NCBI RefSeq assembly: GCF_014648355.1
Contig: NZ_BMQY01000001.1
Span: forward strand, 1,320,255-1,384,254
Length of the DNA stretch: 64,000 nucleotides
Direction of reading: 5' to 3'
Source: Couchioplanes azureus
GTDB lineage: Bacteria; Actinomycetota; Actinomycetes; Mycobacteriales; Micromonosporaceae
The notes beneath the pieces are model-generated. The model was not told the origin of the DNA, did no database searches, and worked only from the letters and a program-made list of their open reading frames with translations. This document shows positions 26,288 to 34,679 of the stretch, in pieces. Position 1 is the first letter of the stretch, and every line of letters starts with the position of its first letter. The position numbers and the translations under genes are program-made.

Positions 26288-27514
26288 TCACGGTCGTTCT
26301 CCGGGCGAGAGCGGGAGCGGGAGGAACGGGACGAGGTCGCCGGCCGCGGCCCGCCGGCCGGGACGGACGACGACGAAGCCGTGCGCCCGGGCCAGGCCCC
26401 GCAGCATGGCCGAGCCGGCGTGACCGACCGCCGTGGCCCGTCGGCCGTCGGCGTCGAGGGACGCGAGCGCCAGGTGGGTGAAGCCACCGCGGCCCGGCAC
26501 CTCGGCGGTGAGCTCGACCCGGGTGAGCGGCGGCAGCTCGCGTCCCTGCAGCCCGGCGAGGAGCGGGGCGACCAGGGACACCAGCGCGATGACCGCGGAC
26601 TGCGGGTTGCCCGGCAGCCCGGCGAGGAACCGCGGGTGCCCGTCGGGGCCGGTCAGCCGGGCGAGCAGCATCGGGAAGCCCGGCCGCACCGCGACCGTGT
26701 TCACCACGTACTCGGCGCCGAGGCTCGCCAGGGCGGGATGCAGGTGGTCGACGGGGCCGTGCATGGTGCCGCCGGTGGTGCAGACGACGTCGGCGACGGC
26801 CAGCCCGTGCCGGATCGCCTCGACGTGCGCGTCGAGGGTGTCGCGCACCGGGCCGCGGACGGCGCCGGGGTCCACTGTGGCCCCGGCACGGCGCAGCCAG
26901 GCCGGAACCAGCGGGCTCAGCGAGTCACGTACCCGGCCGCCGCCCGGTGGCCCGCTGGTCAGCAGCTCGTCGCCGAAGACGAGCAGGGCGGCGCGCGGCG
27001 TCCGGCGTACGGGAATCGTGTCGTGACCGCAGGTGGCCGCCATGCCGAGCACCGCGGGGTCGACGGGCGTGCCGGCCGGCAGCAGCTCCTCGCCGCGGCG
27101 CGCCTCCTCGCCGGGAAGCCGCCACTCCGGCTGCGGGCGCGGCGTCCCGGCGATCTGGCCGGCAGCGTCGCGAGTGGACTCCTCCACCCGGACCAGCGCC
27201 TCGGCGCCTTCGGGCACCATGGCACCGGTGGCGATCTCGACGCAGGTGCCGTCCTCGGCGAGCGGCGGGGGCGTACCACCGGCCAGGACCCGGCCGACCG
27301 GGCGCCACGGCGCGCCGCCGCGCACCGCCCAGCCGTCGATGCTCGACGTCGGGAACGCGGGCAGGTCGGTGAGGGCGACCAGGGGCTCCGCCAGCGTACG
27401 GCCGTCCGCCGCGCTCAGCGGCACGGTCTCCGCCGGTCCGGCCGCCGCCCGGCCCGCCTCGTAGACCAGGGTTCGGGCCTTGTCCCAGTCGATCGGCATG
27501 CTCTGCGCGCTCAC
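26288..27514 (-). CDS. moeA: Molybdopterin molybdotransferase MoeA
   Basis: A 408-residue MoeA, which inserts molybdate into adenylylated molybdopterin. Blocks include LPAFPTSSIDGWAVRGG, EIATGAMVPEGAEALVRVEE, VCTTGGTMHGPVDHLHPAL and FLAGLPGNPQSAVIAL. The C-terminal beta-barrel domain IV ends in FLPLPLSPG. The ordinary DGYA-type motif here reads DGWAV. The start GTG 27514 overlaps the mog stop in GTGA; an ATG five codons later is possible. Compared with GephE/MoeA families the length is normal. Confidence 0.93.
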   Translation of the reverse strand: MSAQSMPIDWDKARTLVYEAGRAAAGPAETVPLSAADGRTLAEPLVALTDLPAFPTSSIDGWAVRGGAPWRPVGRVLAGGTPPPLAEDGTCVEIATGAMVPEGAEALVRVEESTRDAAGQIAGTPRPQPEWRLPGEEARRGEELLPAGTPVDPAVLGMAATCGHDTIPVRRTPRAALLVFGDELLTSGPPGGGRVRDSLSPLVPAWLRRAGATVDPGAVRGPVRDTLDAHVEAIRHGLAVADVVCTTGGTMHGPVDHLHPALASLGAEYVVNTVAVRPGFPMLLARLTGPDGHPRFLAGLPGNPQSAVIALVSLVAPLLAGLQGRELPPLTRVELTAEVPGRGGFTHLALASLDADGRRATAVGHAGSAMLRGLARAHGFVVVRPGRRAAAGDLVPFLPLPLSPGERP

Positions 27515-27996
27515 CCGTGCAGCCTATGGTCGCCGCCGCGGATCTGCTCCACCGCGTGGGCCAGGATCGGCCCCAGCACGGCCAGCCCGTCCCGGGCGCC
27601 GCCGGACGACCCCGGGAGATTGACGATCAACGTACGGCCGGCGACCCCGGCGAGCCCCCGGGACAGCGCGGCGGCCGGCACCTTGTCCCGGCTGTACGCG
27701 CGGATCGCCTCGGCGATGCCGGGAACCTCGAAGTCGAGCAGTCCCCGGGTCGCCTCGGGGGTCCGGTCGGTGGGGGTGACGCCGGTCCCGCCGCTGGTCA
27801 GCACGACGTCGACCCCGTCGGCGAGCGCCGCGCGCAGCGCCTCGGCGACCGGCGGCCCGTCGCTCACCACGACCGGCGCCGGGTCCACCCGGCAGCCGAG
27901 CTCGGCGAGACCGGCGACGAGCAGGGGACCGCTGGTGTCCTCGTACACCCCGGCGGCGGCGCGGTTGGAGGCGACGATCACCCGGGCGCGGATCAC
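27511..27996 (-). CDS. mog: Molybdopterin adenylyltransferase (MogA/MoaB)
   Basis: A 161-residue MogA/MoaB-type protein, which adenylylates molybdopterin before metal insertion. The signature VVLTSGGTGVTPTDRTPEAT is complete, as is NLPGSSGGARDGLAV. The start GTG 27996 overlaps the moaC stop in GTGA and has GGAGG 7 bases upstream; an in-frame ATG at 28020 lies inside moaC. It overlaps moeA by 4 bases in the same way, so the three genes are translationally coupled. Confidence 0.93.
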   Translation of the reverse strand: MIRARVIVASNRAAAGVYEDTSGPLLVAGLAELGCRVDPAPVVVSDGPPVAEALRAALADGVDVVLTSGGTGVTPTDRTPEATRGLLDFEVPGIAEAIRAYSRDKVPAAALSRGLAGVAGRTLIVNLPGSSGGARDGLAVLGPILAHAVEQIRGGDHRLHG

Positions 27997-28466
27997 GGAC
28001 GGTCCTCCGGGCGTACCCATTCTCCGGTCTTGCCGCCCTCCTTGCGCAGGACCCGGACGGCCTCGATGCTCGCCGCCGGGTCGACGGCCTTCACCATGTC
28101 GATGAGGGCGAGCCCGGCGGTGGCCACGGCGGTGAGCGCCTCCATCTCGACGCCCGTGCGGTCGGCGGTCTTCGTGGTGGCGACGATGTCCACCCCGGTG
28201 TCGGTGATGGTCAGGTCCACCGTGACGCCGTGCAGCCCGATCGGGTGACACAGCGGCACCAGATCGGGTGTCCGCTTAGCGCCCAGGATGCCGGCGAGGC
28301 GGGCGACGGCGAGGGCGTCGCCCTTGGGCAGGCCGTCGCCGCGCAGCAGGGCGACGACCTCCGCGGTGGTGACCAGCCGGCCGGCGGCGACGGCCCGGCG
28401 GACGGTCACGGTTTTCGCCGATACGTCGACCATCCGGGCCGCGCCGTCGGCGTCGACATGAGTCAT
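27993..28466 (-). CDS. moaC: Cyclic pyranopterin monophosphate synthase MoaC
   Basis: A 157-residue MoaC, which cyclises the MoaA product to cPMP. Signatures include THVDADGAARMVDVSAK, KRTPDLVPLCHPI, GVEMEALTAV and the catalytic region DMVKAVDPAASI. First gene of the operon. I use ATG 28466. A GTG at 28484 (MTNAAKMTHVD) is an alternative: TACTCT, a fair actinobacterial -10 hexamer, ends 7 bases before it, which would make the message leaderless. No Shine-Dalgarno precedes the ATG. Confidence 0.93.
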   Translation of the reverse strand: MTHVDADGAARMVDVSAKTVTVRRAVAAGRLVTTAEVVALLRGDGLPKGDALAVARLAGILGAKRTPDLVPLCHPIGLHGVTVDLTITDTGVDIVATTKTADRTGVEMEALTAVATAGLALIDMVKAVDPAASIEAVRVLRKEGGKTGEWVRPEDRP

Positions 28467-28827
28467 TTTCGCTGCGTTCGTCACGAGGGCCAGAGTATCC
28501 ACCGGCTGGATGGTCTTCACATTCGCCGCGCCCGGCATTGGCAGGCCGTCAGCGGGCCTCTACTTTCCGTAGCCATTTGGATTCGCAATCCGCTCTACGC
28601 GGTGAATTGGTCCGTAGCACGCTTTCGGTTTTCGGCCCCTTCATCCGAAGGGTCGTAACATTCGTAACCGCTCGCGAACTCGGCAGCAGGACATTCCCGG
28701 TGTTTGATGGTCGCTGAAACAGGGGACGCGGCGAATGCGGAGCGTCAGCATTCCGTCACAGATTCAGTATAAAGTCCCCGAACCTCGCATTTCATGAAAC
28801 GACCGACAAATCATTCTTCCCTTGGCG

Positions 28828-28866
28828 CCGTTCCGTTCCTAATCTCATGCTTACGAAACGGAACGG
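28828..28866. promoter_or_regulatory. Perfect 10-bp inverted repeat, possible operator or RNA hairpin
   Basis: CCGTTCCGTT (28828-28837) is the exact reverse complement of AACGGAACGG (28857-28866), separated by 19 bases. It lies 72 bases before the micro-ORF. It could be a protein-binding site with two turns of helix between half-site centres (about 29 bp) or the stem of an RNA hairpin. Confidence 0.55.
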
Positions 28867-28892
28867 AGTGCGAGCGGGATTCACCCGGAGTC

Positions 28893-28931
28893 GACCGCAG
28901 AAGGGCGGTCCTCCATTTACGAAAGCGGAGG
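28893..28931 (+). promoter_or_regulatory. Leader stem-loops that could hide the micro-ORF Shine-Dalgarno
   Basis: GACCGC (28893-28898) pairs with GCGGTC (28905-28910) around a 6-base loop. Directly next, CCTCC (28910-28914) is complementary to GGAGG (28927-28931), the ribosome-binding site of the micro-ORF, around a 12-base loop. The two stems share base 28910, so they may stack or compete. This is a plausible translational switch, unproven. Confidence 0.45.
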
Positions 28932-28937
28932 TTCACG

Positions 28938-28961
28938 ATGCGTGAGTTCGACTGGGGCTGA
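28938..28961 (+). CDS. Seven-codon leader ORF ahead of the GGDEF-EAL gene
   Basis: ATG 28938 is preceded by GGAGG with 6 bases of spacing, as good as any ribosome-binding site in the window. It encodes MREFDWG and stops at TGA 28961. It ends 82 bases before the GGDEF-EAL start. I do not recognise the peptide. The strong ribosome-binding site and the stem-loops before it suggest a leader peptide or upstream ORF controlling the next gene. The alternative is that this Shine-Dalgarno serves the in-frame GTG at 28942, which would give the GGDEF-EAL protein a 34-residue longer N-terminus. Confidence 0.4.
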   Translation: MREFDWG

Positions 28962-29043
28962 GCCGGACCCGCCACGATCGCTACCGATCGGCAATCAGGC
29001 ATTGACAGGCTGTGCGGGCCACGGGGGACCATGGAGGCATGGG

Positions 29044-31557
29044 GTGTCCGCAGTGAACGACGCGAAGACCGACAAGCAGCTCCGGCTGTATGTCGGTCTA
29101 GTCGCGTTTGCGGGTGCCGGCTGCCTCCTCGTGGCGGCCAGGTCCGCGCCGGCGGTTCCGTCGCAGAAACTGCTCTTCCTCGTCGCCTTGACGGTCATCA
29201 TCGCCGCCGCCAGCGGGCCGGTCATCAAACTGCGGGTCCGGGCGGACAGCCGGGTGTTTCCGGCGACCTCGGGCTCGATACTGCTCGCCATCGCGACCGT
29301 GCCCGCGCCCTGGGCGATCATTTGCACCGCGCTCGGCGCCCTCGCTTCCAAAGTCTTTCTCCGGCAGCCGATAAAGGTCACGTACAACGTCGCCAAGGAC
29401 GTCGTCGCCGCCACGGCCGCCGCCTCGGTCGCTTTCGTGATCGGTATCCGGCCCACCGCCGATCTCGAGATCAGCGTTCCCTCCCTGCCCATGTTGACCC
29501 TCGGCCTCGTCGGCGCGGCAGCGGCGTACGCGCTCGTGGACGACCTCCTCGGCAGCAGGGTGATGCAGCTGGCCACGCGCACCCCGTGGCGGCAGGCGCT
29601 GCGCCACAACCGGGACGTGGTGATGCGGATCCGGGGCGTCAACGTCCTGCTGGCGCTGGGCACCGTACTCGTGGTGGAGCAGGAGGAGCTGCTGATCCTG
29701 ACCATGGTGCCGACCGTGCTGGCACTACAGCTCGCCGCCAAGAACAGGATCCGTCAGCGGGCGGACCAGGAGGCCTGGCGGCGCCTCGCCGGCACCACCG
29801 ACCGGCTCAACGTCACCGATCTGACCGCCGTGCTGCATGCCGCGGTCACCCTCGCACCGGAGCTGTTCTCCGCCGACGAGGCCGAGATCGAGCTGCGTAG
29901 CGAGGAGCCGCCCCGGCTGGTTCGCGGGTCCGCCGGACGCCTGCGCTACGAGGGAACGGTGGCCGACGCGCCCGCCCGCGACGGGTCGATGATCGAGGCC
30001 GAGCTCGACGGGCCGGACGGTCCGGCGGGAATGTTCCGGCTCCGGTTCCGCAAGCCCGTCAAGCTGAACGAGTCGGAACGCTACAAGCTGCAGACCTTCG
30101 CATCGTCGCTGTCCACCGCCCTCGGCAACGCGCGCGCCTACGCCGAGCTCAAGCGGATCAACGCGGAGAACGCGTACGCCGCCACCCACGACCCGCTGAC
30201 CGGCCTGGCCAACCGCCGGGAGCTGCTGGAACAGGCGAACCACCACTTCACCCGGCGGGCACCCGAGGGCATGTTCGCGATGCTGCTCATCGACCTCAAC
30301 CACTTCAAGGAGGTCAACGACACCCTCGGGCACACCGCCGGTGACGAGGTGCTGCGCGAGGTGGCCCGCCGGCTCGAGGACGCCAGCCGCCCCGGCGACC
30401 TGGTCGCCCGGCTCGGCGGCGACGAGTTCGCGGTGCTGCTGACCGGGCTGCCCGCTCCGGCCGTCGCCACCCACCGCGCCGCCGATCTGCTCGCGATCCT
30501 GGAGCAGCCCATCGAGGTGGACGGCATGCAGCTCACGGTCGAGGCGGCCGGCGGCATCGCCCTCGCGCCGGGCAGCGGGGGCGTGAGCGAGCTGATGCGC
30601 CGCGCCGACGTCGCCATGTACCAGGCGAAACGCGGCGGGCAACGCACCGCGACGTACGCACACGCCCGCGACACCGCCGACGTCGGCCGGCTCGTGCTGG
30701 GCGGCGAGCTGACCCGGGCGGTCGCCCACCGGGAGTTCGTCGTCGACTACCAGCCGATCGTCGACCTGGGCAGCGGCGAGGTCGTCTCGGCGGAGGCGCT
30801 GGCCCGCTGGCACCACCCCGAGCACGGCGACCTCACGCCGATGCAGTTCCTGGACACCGTCGAGCGGTCCGGGCAGCTGCCCGCGTTCGTCGACGCCGTG
30901 CTGGAACACGCGCTGACCGCGGCCGGCGGCTGGCGCGAGGCCGGCTTCGACCTGCCCGTGGCCGTCAACGTCTCGCCGCGCAGCCTGCTCGACCCCACCT
31001 TCCCGGCCGCGGTGCTGGCCCGGCTGGCGGCCCACGCCGTACCGGCCGACCGGCTCGTCCTGGAGCTCGCCGAGACGCTGACCCTCAGCCAGCTGGAGGT
31101 CGTCGAGCGGGCGCTCACCGAGTTGCGCGACGCCGGCGTCCGGCTGGCCCTCGACGACTTCGGCACCGGCGTCTCGTCGCTGTCGGTCCTCTCCCGGATC
31201 CCGGTGCACCAGCTGAAGGTCGACCGGGAGTTCGTGGTCGCCGTCGAGACCTCGCCCGAGGCGGCCGCGGTCGTCCGCTCCACCGTCGACCTCGCCCGCA
31301 GCCTGCACCTCACGGTGGTCGCCGAGGGCGTGGAGAGCGAGCCGCAGCGGCACGCCCTGTGGGAGCTCGGCTGCGTGGCGGGCCAGGGCCACCTCTTCGC
31401 CCGCCCGATGCGGGCCGGCCGGTTGCTGGCCACGCTGCAACGCGGCTCGGACGGCAAGCCCGGGTTCCTCGCCCGGCCGCTGCACAAGTCGGGTTCGGTC
31501 GTCCGGATGCCGCGCCGCCGGAATCCGAGATCGCCTCTGCCACACTTGCCTGCGTGA
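29044..31557 (+). CDS. Membrane-bound GGDEF-EAL protein (c-di-GMP synthesis and breakdown)
   Basis: An 837-residue protein. The N-terminal 200 residues have about six membrane helices of a MASE-like sensor. A GAF-like region follows around residues 230-360. The GGDEF domain keeps RLGGDEF (458-462) and the product-inhibition site RPGD (449-452). The EAL domain keeps AEALARW (584-586) and LDDFGTG and ends with the VAEGVES block. Both activities look intact, so it may be bifunctional. The start GTG 29044 has GGAGG 6 bases upstream (29033-29037); a GTG at 28942 is the other candidate. The stop overlaps the next start in GTGA. Confidence 0.9.
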   Translation: MSAVNDAKTDKQLRLYVGLVAFAGAGCLLVAARSAPAVPSQKLLFLVALTVIIAAASGPVIKLRVRADSRVFPATSGSILLAIATVPAPWAIICTALGALASKVFLRQPIKVTYNVAKDVVAATAAASVAFVIGIRPTADLEISVPSLPMLTLGLVGAAAAYALVDDLLGSRVMQLATRTPWRQALRHNRDVVMRIRGVNVLLALGTVLVVEQEELLILTMVPTVLALQLAAKNRIRQRADQEAWRRLAGTTDRLNVTDLTAVLHAAVTLAPELFSADEAEIELRSEEPPRLVRGSAGRLRYEGTVADAPARDGSMIEAELDGPDGPAGMFRLRFRKPVKLNESERYKLQTFASSLSTALGNARAYAELKRINAENAYAATHDPLTGLANRRELLEQANHHFTRRAPEGMFAMLLIDLNHFKEVNDTLGHTAGDEVLREVARRLEDASRPGDLVARLGGDEFAVLLTGLPAPAVATHRAADLLAILEQPIEVDGMQLTVEAAGGIALAPGSGGVSELMRRADVAMYQAKRGGQRTATYAHARDTADVGRLVLGGELTRAVAHREFVVDYQPIVDLGSGEVVSAEALARWHHPEHGDLTPMQFLDTVERSGQLPAFVDAVLEHALTAAGGWREAGFDLPVAVNVSPRSLLDPTFPAAVLARLAAHAVPADRLVLELAETLTLSQLEVVERALTELRDAGVRLALDDFGTGVSSLSVLSRIPVHQLKVDREFVVAVETSPEAAAVVRSTVDLARSLHLTVVAEGVESEPQRHALWELGCVAGQGHLFARPMRAGRLLATLQRGSDGKPGFLARPLHKSGSVVRMPRRRNPRSPLPHLPA

Positions 31558-32786
31558 GTGTGCTCGCCCGGGTGAACCGGGCCGCCGACGGCCTCGCGGG
31601 CGACGTCCTGCTCTACGGGCTGTCCGCCGTGTTCGCCCTGATCACGGCGCTCACCTCGACGCTGCTGCCGCACCGCGCCTGGGGTGCCGTCGCGGCGTGG
31701 GGCTATCTCGCCGCGTGCGGCATCGCCGCCGTCCAGCTGGTACGGCGCCGGCCCGCCCTGCGGATGGCGCTGACCTGGGTCACCTGGGGCGCGACGGCCC
31801 TGCTGCCGCTGCTCGTGCAGGCGGTGCAGCGCGCGGGCGGGCGCACCGACCGGGCCCAGGAGGAAGTGCTCGTGGCCGAGCACATGGGGGAGCGGCTCGC
31901 GCACACCGGCACCCCGTACCTCGGGCCGGAGGCGATCGGCGCGCTGCCGCCCGGGGAACAGTTGCTGGGCTATGCCCCGTACCAGCCAGGAATGGCCGTC
32001 TTCGGCCTGCCTCGCGCCGCCTTCGGCGACGCCTGGATCACGGACGCGCGGATCTGGTTCGCGCTGGTCACGGCGGCGGCCCTGGTGGCGGCGGTACGCC
32101 TGGTGGGCCCCGGCCCGGTCCGGGCGGTGCAGTTCGCCACCGTCCTGCCGATCTGCGCCCTGACCCTCGCCACCGGCGGAGACGACCTGCCCGTGCTCGC
32201 CCTCTGCCTGCTCGCGCTGGCCTGCTGCGCGGCGGGCCGCTTCGGCGCCGCCGGTCTCGCGGTCGGCGCGGCGGCCGCGCTCAAGCTCTTCGCCCTTCCG
32301 GTCGTGGCGGTGCTTCTCGTGCTCGCCCTCACCACGGGCCACCTGCGCCGGTTCCTGCCGGGTGCGCTCGGGCTGCCGGTGCTCGCGCTGGTGCCCGCCT
32401 TCCTGGTCGACGGCGACGCCTTCGTCGAGAACGTCATCCGCTTCCCGCTCGGGCACGGCCTCGTGACGAGCCCGGCGCAGTCGCCGTTCCCCGGATACCT
32501 GATCGCCCAGGCGCTGCCCGGCGGACGCTACATCGCCGCCGCGCTGCTGGTGACGGCCGCGGTGACGATCGGGGTGCTGCTCGGACGCCGCCGACCGGCC
32601 ACGGCGGCGTCCGCGGCGCTCTTCTGCGGATGGGGCCTGCTGACGGCGATCCTGCTCATGCCGACCACCCGCTTCGGCTACCTGCTCTACCCCCTGGCGC
32701 TGCTCGCCTGGTCCTCCGCGCTGGTCTTCAGCAGACCCACAGGAACAACGGCACCACGGAGTGACCCGGCCTTGTACCGTTTGTGA
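31554..32786 (+). CDS. Polytopic membrane protein, GT-C/GT87-like
   Basis: A 410-residue protein with about ten hydrophobic helices. Its layout recalls DUF2029/GT87 glycosyltransferases: a luminal loop after helix 3 (HTGTPYLGPEAIG, GYAPYQPGM), and later GAAAALKLFALPVVAVLLVLAL, which matches the conserved AxKxxP-type block of GT87 proteins. The substrate is unknown. The GTG start overlaps the GGDEF-EAL stop by 4 bases, so the two are co-translated; this may tie envelope glycosylation to c-di-GMP signalling (inference). Confidence 0.75.
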   Translation: MSVLARVNRAADGLAGDVLLYGLSAVFALITALTSTLLPHRAWGAVAAWGYLAACGIAAVQLVRRRPALRMALTWVTWGATALLPLLVQAVQRAGGRTDRAQEEVLVAEHMGERLAHTGTPYLGPEAIGALPPGEQLLGYAPYQPGMAVFGLPRAAFGDAWITDARIWFALVTAAALVAAVRLVGPGPVRAVQFATVLPICALTLATGGDDLPVLALCLLALACCAAGRFGAAGLAVGAAAALKLFALPVVAVLLVLALTTGHLRRFLPGALGLPVLALVPAFLVDGDAFVENVIRFPLGHGLVTSPAQSPFPGYLIAQALPGGRYIAAALLVTAAVTIGVLLGRRRPATAASAALFCGWGLLTAILLMPTTRFGYLLYPLALLAWSSALVFSRPTGTTAPRSDPALYRL

Positions 32787-32787
32787 G

Positions 32788-33228
32788 ATGCAGATGACCT
32801 GTCCCAAGTGTCACGGCGATATGCGGGTGTACGAGCGCAGCGGCGTCACCATCGACCAGTGCACCGAGTGCCGCGGCATCTTCCTCGACCGTGGCGAGCT
32901 GGAGAAGCTCTTCGAGGCCGAGGCCAACTGGAACAACAGCCAGACGCCGGCGGGCCCCCCGCCGCGGCCGGCCCAGGCGCCCGGCGCACCCGCCCCGGGT
33001 GGGTACGCGCCCCCGCCGCCCCCGCCGGCCCCCGGCGGCGGCTACGCCTCGCCGCCTCCGCCGCCTCCCGGCTACGGTCACGGCCAGCCCGCCTACCCAC
33101 CGGCCGCGGCGGCGTACGGTGCCCCGCAGTACGGACGCCCCGGCTACCACGGCCACTACCGGCAGGGGCACGGCTACCACGGCCACTACCGGCGCCGGAA
33201 GAGCTTCCTCAACGAGCTCTTCGACTGA
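32788..33228 (+). CDS. Zinc-ribbon (zf-TFIIB) protein with a Pro/Gly/Tyr-rich tail
   Basis: A 146-residue protein. Residues about 5-45 form a zf-TFIIB zinc ribbon: CPKCHGDM, then CTECRGIFLDRGELEKL. The rest is disordered and rich in Pro, Gly, Tyr and later His (HGHYRQGHGYHGHYRRRK), ending in SFLNELFD, which resembles a short docking peptide. The family has no set function. It begins one base after the stop of the membrane-protein gene, with no clear ribosome-binding site, so coupling is likely. Confidence 0.82.
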   Translation: MQMTCPKCHGDMRVYERSGVTIDQCTECRGIFLDRGELEKLFEAEANWNNSQTPAGPPPRPAQAPGAPAPGGYAPPPPPPAPGGGYASPPPPPPGYGHGQPAYPPAAAAYGAPQYGRPGYHGHYRQGHGYHGHYRRRKSFLNELFD

Positions 33229-33349
33229 GCCACGCCGCGCGCGACGGCGGCCGGCATGCCAGGCCGGCCATGAGGCCGACCGCTGCCACCGCCGTCGCGA
33301 CCGCGTACACCGGCGTCACCGGGGTGGTCGTCCACCGCCTGCCCGCTGA

Positions 33350-34582
33350 TCACCACGTGCCGTCGTCGCGGACACGCTCGGCGGGACCGTCGCCGGTGAG
33401 CAGGCTGATCAGCCCCTCGTCCAGGTTCTCGCCGAGATACCACTCGCCGCCCTGATCCAGCGCGAACAGCCGGCCGCGCTCGTCGATCGCCACGATCGCG
33501 TCGCCCCTCGCCTCCACGCCGAGCGGAAACAGCGGTGCGCCGATCACCTCGGCGAGCTCCCCGAGCGCGTCCGCCGTGTGCGCCGCCGCGGACGGTTCGA
33601 GGGCCAGCCAGCGGACCTGGCGGCGTACCCCCGGAGTCCGCAGGCTGCAGAAGATCCCGGGAAAGTCCATGATCGCGGCACGGGCGGCCGGCAACGGCCG
33701 GTGCCGATGACGGCGGCCGGTCACCGCGACGACCTCGGAGATGATGCCGTCGGCGAGCGCCTCCGCCACCGTCCGGTGCGTCGGCCGCCAGCCGGCGTCC
33801 GCCAGCGCACCGGCCATCCGGTCCGGGAAGCGGCCCGGCTGCGCCACATTCTCCGAGTACGGCCGCAGCGGCTCCACGAACGCCAGGTGCGGCCACGGCA
33901 GCACGGCCAGGTCGACCAGCGTGACCAGGCAGGACTCGCACGGACGGGCCGGCGTCCCGGCGAGCGGATCGCCCTGCTCCCGCACCAGGAAGGCCTGGAA
34001 GTCGGCCGTACGCAGCCACGTGCGAGCCTCGTCCAGCGTCAGGGGTGTGGTCCGGGCGCGGTCCGCCTCGTACAGCGCGTCCGAGACCACGATCAGCTCG
34101 GCGTGCCGCTCGGTGCCGCGCACCCGTGCGCCCGGCTCGATCGCGCGCAACCGGTCCGCGACCAGCGGATGGTGGTCGAGGCGTTGATCGCCCTTGGCGC
34201 CGCGGGCGACGAACACCCGGCCGTCCACAGTGAGACGAGCCGCCGTGGTGGGCGCCGGACGGCGACGCACACCGCGGCGCAGCTCGACCTCGGGATCGGC
34301 GGTCCGGCGCCGGGCGGCCACCTCGGGCCGCCGCTGCCGGTACAGGTCGGCGACGACGGCGGGGGAGACGCCCGGATACGTCGACAGGGCACCCGTCTCG
34401 CGGTCGATCACCGTACGGACGCCGTCACCGGGCACCGGCAGGACGAACGGCGGCTGCTTCGTCCACACCACGAAGCCCAACTCGAACTCGCTGACCATGG
34501 GCGTGCACTCGTACCCCCGGCTCTCGGACTCGCCCCGCGCCCACCCGGCGGCGATCTCCTCGGCCTCGGCCAGCGTGATCAT
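33350..34582 (-). CDS. Fusion of YrhB/Imm35-like, YwqJ-type deaminase and SUKH-3-like regions
   Basis: A 410-residue protein from the polymorphic-toxin world. Residues 1-90 (TLAEAEEIAAGWARGESE onward) resemble the YrhB/Imm35 immunity family. Residues about 135-235 have the zinc-deaminase signature of YwqJ-like toxins: HAE at 160-162 and PCESC at 214-218. The C-terminal 150 residues (DAGWRPTHRTVAEALADG, DFPGIFCSLRTPG, LFALDQGGEWYLGENLDEGL) resemble SUKH-3 immunity proteins. The ATG at 34582 has GGAGG 4 bases upstream. It is divergent from the YbaB-EspC-toxin operon. It may be a self-neutralised deaminase or a composite immunity protein. Confidence 0.78.
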   Translation of the reverse strand: MITLAEAEEIAAGWARGESESRGYECTPMVSEFELGFVVWTKQPPFVLPVPGDGVRTVIDRETGALSTYPGVSPAVVADLYRQRRPEVAARRRTADPEVELRRGVRRRPAPTTAARLTVDGRVFVARGAKGDQRLDHHPLVADRLRAIEPGARVRGTERHAELIVVSDALYEADRARTTPLTLDEARTWLRTADFQAFLVREQGDPLAGTPARPCESCLVTLVDLAVLPWPHLAFVEPLRPYSENVAQPGRFPDRMAGALADAGWRPTHRTVAEALADGIISEVVAVTGRRHRHRPLPAARAAIMDFPGIFCSLRTPGVRRQVRWLALEPSAAAHTADALGELAEVIGAPLFPLGVEARGDAIVAIDERGRLFALDQGGEWYLGENLDEGLISLLTGDGPAERVRDDGTW

Positions 34583-34679
34583 CGCGCCTCCTCGTGTGCC
34601 AACCGAAATTACCGGACCACCGGGCGTCCCGTCTGCCGCTAGGGTCGAAGGTTGTCGATAGACGCGAGGAGGCGCGACG

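Larger units (their letters stand above)
28539..28937. other. AT-richer gap upstream of the GGDEF-EAL gene
   Basis: This stretch, between the moaC upstream region and the micro-ORF, is clearly lower in GC than its surroundings. I see no gene of normal size on either strand. It holds a 10-bp palindrome TTTCATGAAA at 28790-28799 and the inverted repeats listed separately at 28828-28866 and 28893-28931. The lower GC and the stem-loops suggest regulatory DNA and a structured RNA leader. Confidence 0.6.

Noticed and set aside
28538..29043. c-di-GMP riboswitch upstream of the GGDEF-EAL gene
   Set aside because: Stem-loops are present but I could not find the conserved GEMM core or tetraloop receptor; only a covariance-model search could settle it.
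28942..29043. GTG 28942 as the start of the GGDEF-EAL protein
   Set aside because: It overlaps the micro-ORF and would add 34 residues without membrane or domain character. GTG 29044 has a better-spaced Shine-Dalgarno.
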